NCBI GenBank assembly: GCA_025506515.1
Contig: CM046452.1
Coordinates: forward strand, 72,974,080 to 73,038,079
Length of the DNA: 64,000 nucleotides
Direction: 5' to 3'
From: Flaveria trinervia
Lineage: Eukaryota; Streptophyta; Magnoliopsida; Asterales; Asteraceae
Shown here: positions 59,930 through 64,000 of the stretch, piece after piece
Position numbering within the stretch: position 1 is the stretch's first letter
How the letters are laid out: every line of letters begins with the position of its first letter
Notes under the pieces: generated by a model
The model's database searches: none
Seen by the model: only the letters and a program-made list of their open reading frames with translations
Told to the model about the DNA's origin: nothing
Position numbers and translations under genes: made by a program

Positions 59930-60127
59930 TGTTTAGACAATCTCGAGCTTCTTTCAAGTGCTTTATCCACCTCTCAAGCCTCCCAAGGGTCTTCAAGTCT
60001 TAATTCTTGAGAGAAATCAACAAGGTAACCCTCCACCAAAAGCTCTCTCAAATGATAGACTTAGGCCTTTATTTATAGACGTTCTTGAGTGTTTAAGCAC
60101 GACCTGTGCTAGTACTATTCTTACGAA
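59930..60127 (-). repeat. LTR-like promoter fragment, minus orientation
   Basis: Reversed, it has CTATAAATAAAGGCC (TATA box at about 60080-60067) followed by CATTTGAGAGAGCTTTTGGTGGAGGG and a CTCAAGAATTAAGACTTGAAG leader. This arrangement resembles an LTR promoter-leader, but no boundaries or partner are seen in the window. Confidence 0.3.
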
Positions 60128-60546
60128 GGTTGGTTCTAGAACTCACCTTAGCAGCCTTTGGGTATGACTTCCTTCAAAACCCATTTACTAAAAGCTCAAA
60201 CACCTAAAACCCACCAAAACACACAACCGAACGCACACAATCAAACAACCGAAGCATAGGCCGGTCAAGAACATCTAAAAACCAAGAATTATTACTTGAT
60301 TTCGAACTTCTTCTTGTTCTTCTTCAAATATCCAAGAACTCTAGCTCCTTCTCTCTCTCTAAAATCCGGTTGAAAAGTGTGTGTGTGTAACATCATGGGC
60401 GGCCATGCCACCTTTTACACCCACTTTTGAAACCTTTTTGTCCTTTTGATACATTCAACCCCTCAACTTGGGTTTTATTATGTTTCTTTCTTTTTTCTAG
60501 CTTTTATTCTTTCTTTCTTGCCTTTAAAAATATCCGGGTGTTACAT
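60128..60546 (-). mobile_element. Tekay-type LTR fragment, minus orientation
   Basis: Aligns with the last about 420 bases of the LTRs at 2943-5296 and 10274-12666: TTCTAGAACTCACC, AACACACAACC words, TTCTTCTTGTTCTTCTTC, GGGCGGCCATGCC and the end CCGGGTGTTACA at 60546. The rest of the LTR is absent. Confidence 0.7.
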
Positions 60547-61813
60547 GAATATTCTATATGAATTATAAGTTGTGCTTAGTAGCTTGTCTTACATGATATT
60601 TGTGATATACTTATTTGGAAAACTATATACATTGTATCATCCGTGTGTACCTTAAGAAAGCATTAGGTCAGGACATCCTCTTATTATGTACTTGATCATT
60701 ACTTGATCTGGATTAATAAGTGCTAATGTAAGAATACATCTAAGGACTTTGGTTGTTAGGCTAACCTTAACTTTATGGTCTAATCAACTACATTGTATGA
60801 GGTCTTAGTTATAACTTGTGGGTTGAATCTTGATAGATGGACATGCTAGCTGACATGATACCAATAGAAAAGAGAGATGGTGTACTCAGGTCAAATAACT
60901 ACTTTATCTATTTTCAAACTATACTAAATGAATTTTTGTGACTATTCCTAACCTAAGTGAATGCTTTCTCAATCATTTCCTTTGTATGACTTTGGTTAAT
61001 TGACCCTTGTTTAGTGACCATATCCTTGATTCTCTAATCATGGATAACACTCTATACTTGATAAGATGTGTTGACTCGGGTAGAGGAGCTAAGGGTGACC
61101 ATGCAAAGCAAATTACTATTACTAGTACACATGGAATTACAATTTGTATGGTTATTATAAATCTTCCCTTCTATAATTGGGACATTAGAGTCCTAGTTCT
61201 TATGAGACTTTATTAGTGGTGTAGTCCTTTATCCTTATGGAAGTACTTATCAGTCTAGGGCCTTCAAGGAGTCACATTATGACATTTTAGTCCTAGTATC
61301 GGTGAGACATTACTCGTTCTTGTGTTTCTATTATCATGGAAATTGACTACATATTCAAAACGTACTTGGTCTTTAGAGAGTTGCAGTAAAGTCATTAGAC
61401 TCCCTGCACCTATCTTACTTTATTCTGGATTGTTCTTAAGACTTAAAGCATTGGTTGTTTAGACATTCTAGCATTATACCTTAATAGAATAAATGGATCT
61501 CATGGAACCACTTAAGTGTTGTTCTTGGTATATCATGACTATAGTAGGAACGTTACGAGGAACCCTATATATAAGAATCTCCGTTGTACTAAGGATGTGC
61601 CTGAACTGGGCAATGCAATGATTCTAGCGGATTAGGGTTGGAAATGGTAGGAATTATTATGTGGCGCCAAATGATACCGAAGGCAAGATTGTTGCACATA
61701 CAAGGAGTTTACGACGTGAAAGCTAAAGGAGTACGATTGGAAGCTCGAGCAACAGCTTGACCCATTTCATAAGAACTAGGAACGATTATGGACATCAAGA
61801 ACTATGCTAGGAC
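60547..61813. other. Intergenic DNA, no gene seen
   Basis: Many short frames, none with a motif. The repeated phrasing around TTAGTCCTAGT...GTGAGAC (61180-61310) hints at old tandem duplication but is too weak to call. Confidence 0.4.
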
Positions 61814-63127
61814 TGTAACACCCAGTTATTTCCTTTGAAGCCAAAGAAAGAAGAAAAAAGAAAGAAAAGAAATAAAGCCCAAAGTCAGGGGACCAAACTT
61901 GCCAAAACGGGAAAAAATTTGGAGGAGTGGGGGTGTAAAAAAGGGGTATGGCAGCCCATTCTCCCCTCATTCTCCCCTTCCATTCGGCTAGAGAGAGAAA
62001 AAGAAAGGAGCAAGAGCCAAACCTAGTGTTTCTCGAAGAATCAAGTGCGAAAGTCGAAGTCAAACGAGTTTGTGAGAAGCTCTACTCGAAGAGGCTTTCA
62101 AGGTGTGTTCTAGGACCCCTCTTTTACACATTTTCCACTAATTTTGAGGCTGGAACACATGGCAAATCGTTTTTGGTTGTGTTGGGTGAAAACCCGTTGG
62201 TATGTGTATGTGTATGTGTATGATTCGGGTGGGTTTGATTTCGGGCTTGGTTGTGCTTTAATGGTGTTGTGGTATGTGTTTCTAATGTTTAGGATGGTTG
62301 ATTTGAGCTTAGAATAGGTTTGAGAGGGTTTGGAACCTGAAAAGTGCAGATTTGGTTCGGGGAAGACTGCATTCTACACCCAGCTAGGGCTATGCGACTG
62401 GAAGCCAGGTGACCGAATGGCATGCGACTGGAGGCCATACGGTCGAAAGGCATGCGACTGAAGTCCATGCGAATGGGTGCCATGCGACTGAGAGTCATAT
62501 GCATGATGGTCATGCTACTGAAGGAAATGCGGATGAGGGTCATGCGACTAGGGGAAATGTGGATGAAGTTCATTCGACTGAAGCCCATACGCCCGAATAC
62601 CATGCGACTGAGGTTCATACGCATGGGAGTCATGCGACTGAAGGCTATGCAACTGGGAGTCTATACGCCTAAGTGTTCATTCGCCCATAGTGCCCATACA
62701 CCTAAGTGTTCTCATGCGTATGGAAGGCCATGCGACTGAATAGGGTCCATACGCCCAAATAGGGCTCATGCGCCCGAAAGAACTCAGTTTTTTTCTTATT
62801 TGTGGGGGAACAGTGTTATGTAGGCTTTGACTTGGAGGATTCCCGGGGGTTCATGTAAGTTGACTTTCGAGGTCGTAGACGTTGTGATGGGTTTGATGTA
62901 TGAAGGGTGCTTATGCACGATTGTATGTATGATGTATGTGATGTATATATGTTGTGCCTTGTATGGTGATACTGTATGTTTCTGTTCATGTTCCTGTTAT
63001 GAATGATTATTTTTCCATGGCTTTATGTTGAATGTTAATGAACGAAATGAAAAGTACTATGTAACATAATGTGAAAGATAATGAAAAGATGAACGAAATA
63101 ATGAATGCATTCATTAATGAACGAATG
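61814..63127 (+). mobile_element. Tekay-type LTR, plus orientation, interrupted
   Basis: It starts TGTAACACCCAG and follows the outer LTR plan: GAAGCCAAAGAAAGAAG, GGCAGCCCATTCTCCCC, CTAGGACCCCTCTTTTACA, an array of CATGCGACTGAAGG words (62390-62780), then GATGTATG-rich and ATGAATGCATTCATTAATG blocks. At about 63127 it is cut by a Copia LTR. The ORFs at 62289-62739 on both strands are array by-products. Confidence 0.75.
62390..62780. repeat. CATGCGACTGAAG word array
   Basis: About 20 words of the CATGCGACTG / CATACGCATG / CATACGCCCGAA kind at 15-20 base spacing. This is the expanded equivalent of 2745-2940 in the outer element. Confidence 0.8.
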
Positions 63128-63980
63128 TGCAGGATCGATATAAGTCACTTAACACTTTTTTTCTCTCAAACTCACCTAGAACAACACTCGGGTAAAGATA
63201 GAGTCAGTAAGAGTTGACCACAATATAGAAAGTAATAAAGAACGCAAGAAGTAATTTTCAAGGTACTTTTATGTATTGCTTCTCAAATCAATAATACAAG
63301 ACTCTTACAAACAGTGTGGAATGAGTTACAAAAGAACCTATATATAATACTACCTACAGCGGATATACCTTGATACTAGTTGGGATCCTATAGCTAAAGT
63401 CTATACTACAAGACTATAGTTTAAGGTATCTCGGATAAAATCTTATCTGAGATTTGGTAGTCACAACACATGTCCTGACTTACCTTTTGTCACCAACTAA
63501 AGTTGGTAACTTGTACTATCATAAAAAGGTGAATAGTGGAACAAAGTATGGTCAACTGCATGGCTCTTCGAGAAAATGCCATACAGTATCAGAAGTCTGC
63601 AGCAGAGTGTCAGAGACCATACTGTGTCCACTGGTTCATAGTAGTGTCTTCCGAAGGTTAAATGTCTTCGGATGAGTAAGTACTTCCAAAGCCACTTATA
63701 CTTCGGAAGAGACTACTTCTTCCAAGGCTTGGAGACTTCTTCTTATCATCATACTTCGGAAGTAGTCCTTAGGTTTTCTTCTAAGACTTGATCTTCGGAA
63801 GCATGCTCTTTGCTTCGGAAGTAGAGTTCTGTCTTCGGAAGTTTATCTTTCACTTTGTCTTCGGAAGAACTCTACAACCTTCGGAAGTTCCATGCTAAGC
63901 TTCGGAAGCCCTTGCATGTAGTACCAAAATTGTCTAAGTGAATTGATTTTGGTTGCACCAGCCTTCTACTTGATCCAACA
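63128..63980 (-). repeat. 3' LTR of a minus-strand Copia element
   Basis: Reversed, it starts TGTTGGATCAAG at 63980 and ends GATCCTGCA at about 63128. It has a TATA box (ATTATATATAGG, about 63350-63338) and an array of CTTCGGAAG words (63640-63905). The adjoining polypurine tract places the element body to the right, beyond the window. It is inserted in the Tekay LTR. The ORF at 63454 is not a gene. Confidence 0.75.
63640..63905. repeat. CTTCGGAAG word array
   Basis: About ten copies of CTTCGGAAG, plus variants CTTCCGAAG and CTTCCAAAG, 15-45 bases apart. The word is palindromic apart from its central base. Confidence 0.8.
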
Positions 63981-63994
63981 AACTCCCCCTAGGC
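63981..63994 (-). other. Polypurine tract of the right-edge Copia element
   Basis: Plus strand AACTCCCCCTAGGC, reversed GCCTAGGGGGAGTT, directly before the LTR start. It has the same AGGGGGAG core as at 29231 and 37311. Confidence 0.75.
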
Positions 63995-64000
63995 TGATGC

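Noticed and set aside
63454..63675. 73-codon ORF near the right edge
   Set aside because: Lies wholly within the Copia LTR on the strand opposite its transcription.

Overview
The window looks like repeat-rich nuclear DNA of a flowering plant, most likely a eudicot and possibly an Asteraceae species. The evidence is the mix of plant retrotransposon clades (Tekay and Reina chromoviruses, SIRE-like Copia), an LTR family opening TGTCACACCCC, plant Helitron-like and MITE-like copies, and a CYP96A-type cytochrome P450. The family assignment is inference. There is no bacterial, organellar, rRNA or CRISPR content. Almost every protein-like segment is a decayed retrotransposon gene; the only recognisable host gene is the P450.

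Layout. 1-2218: AT-rich DNA followed by a divergent Tekay-type LTR fragment. 2219-19604: an outer Tekay element on the plus strand. Its 5' LTR is split by a complete inverted Tekay element of the same lineage (2943-12666) with target duplication CATTG. 18777-23268: the first part of the outer LTR and the same inverted insertion appear a second time at the same internal site, and this second copy is cut off at 23268. 23269-30393: 5'-truncated SIRE-like Copia with an LTR rich in CCGCATTTG words. 30394-37907: an element carrying a long broken reading frame (N-terminal domain, proline repeat, coiled coil, basic C-terminus) and no pol, interrupted by a 2.4 kb non-autonomous LTR element with target duplication CTATC. 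Its LTR carries an array of perfect hairpins. 38037-41500: AT-rich DNA with one candidate Helitron. 41515-49579: a MITE split by a Reina element (41715-49401, target duplication TATGT), which in turn has a 2.56 kb solo LTR inside its gag. 50142-50520: a second MITE copy. 50805-52893: the P450 gene, with two exons and a pair of one-base slips in exon 1. 52894-61813: mostly anonymous DNA with a GTTCG-rich repeat, a badly decayed Copia gag-pol and LTR pieces. 61814-64000: a Tekay LTR interrupted by the LTR of a minus-strand Copia element that runs off the right edge.

The genes do not form a pathway. The window is a stratified record of insertions within insertions (at least three levels), followed by unequal recombination and deletion. 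The most unusual patterns are the repeated same-site insertion in the Tekay LTRs and the recurrence of short CpG-containing words (CGCATG, GCGACTG, CCGCATT, CTTCGGAAG), organised as arrays or hairpins, in LTRs of otherwise unrelated families.
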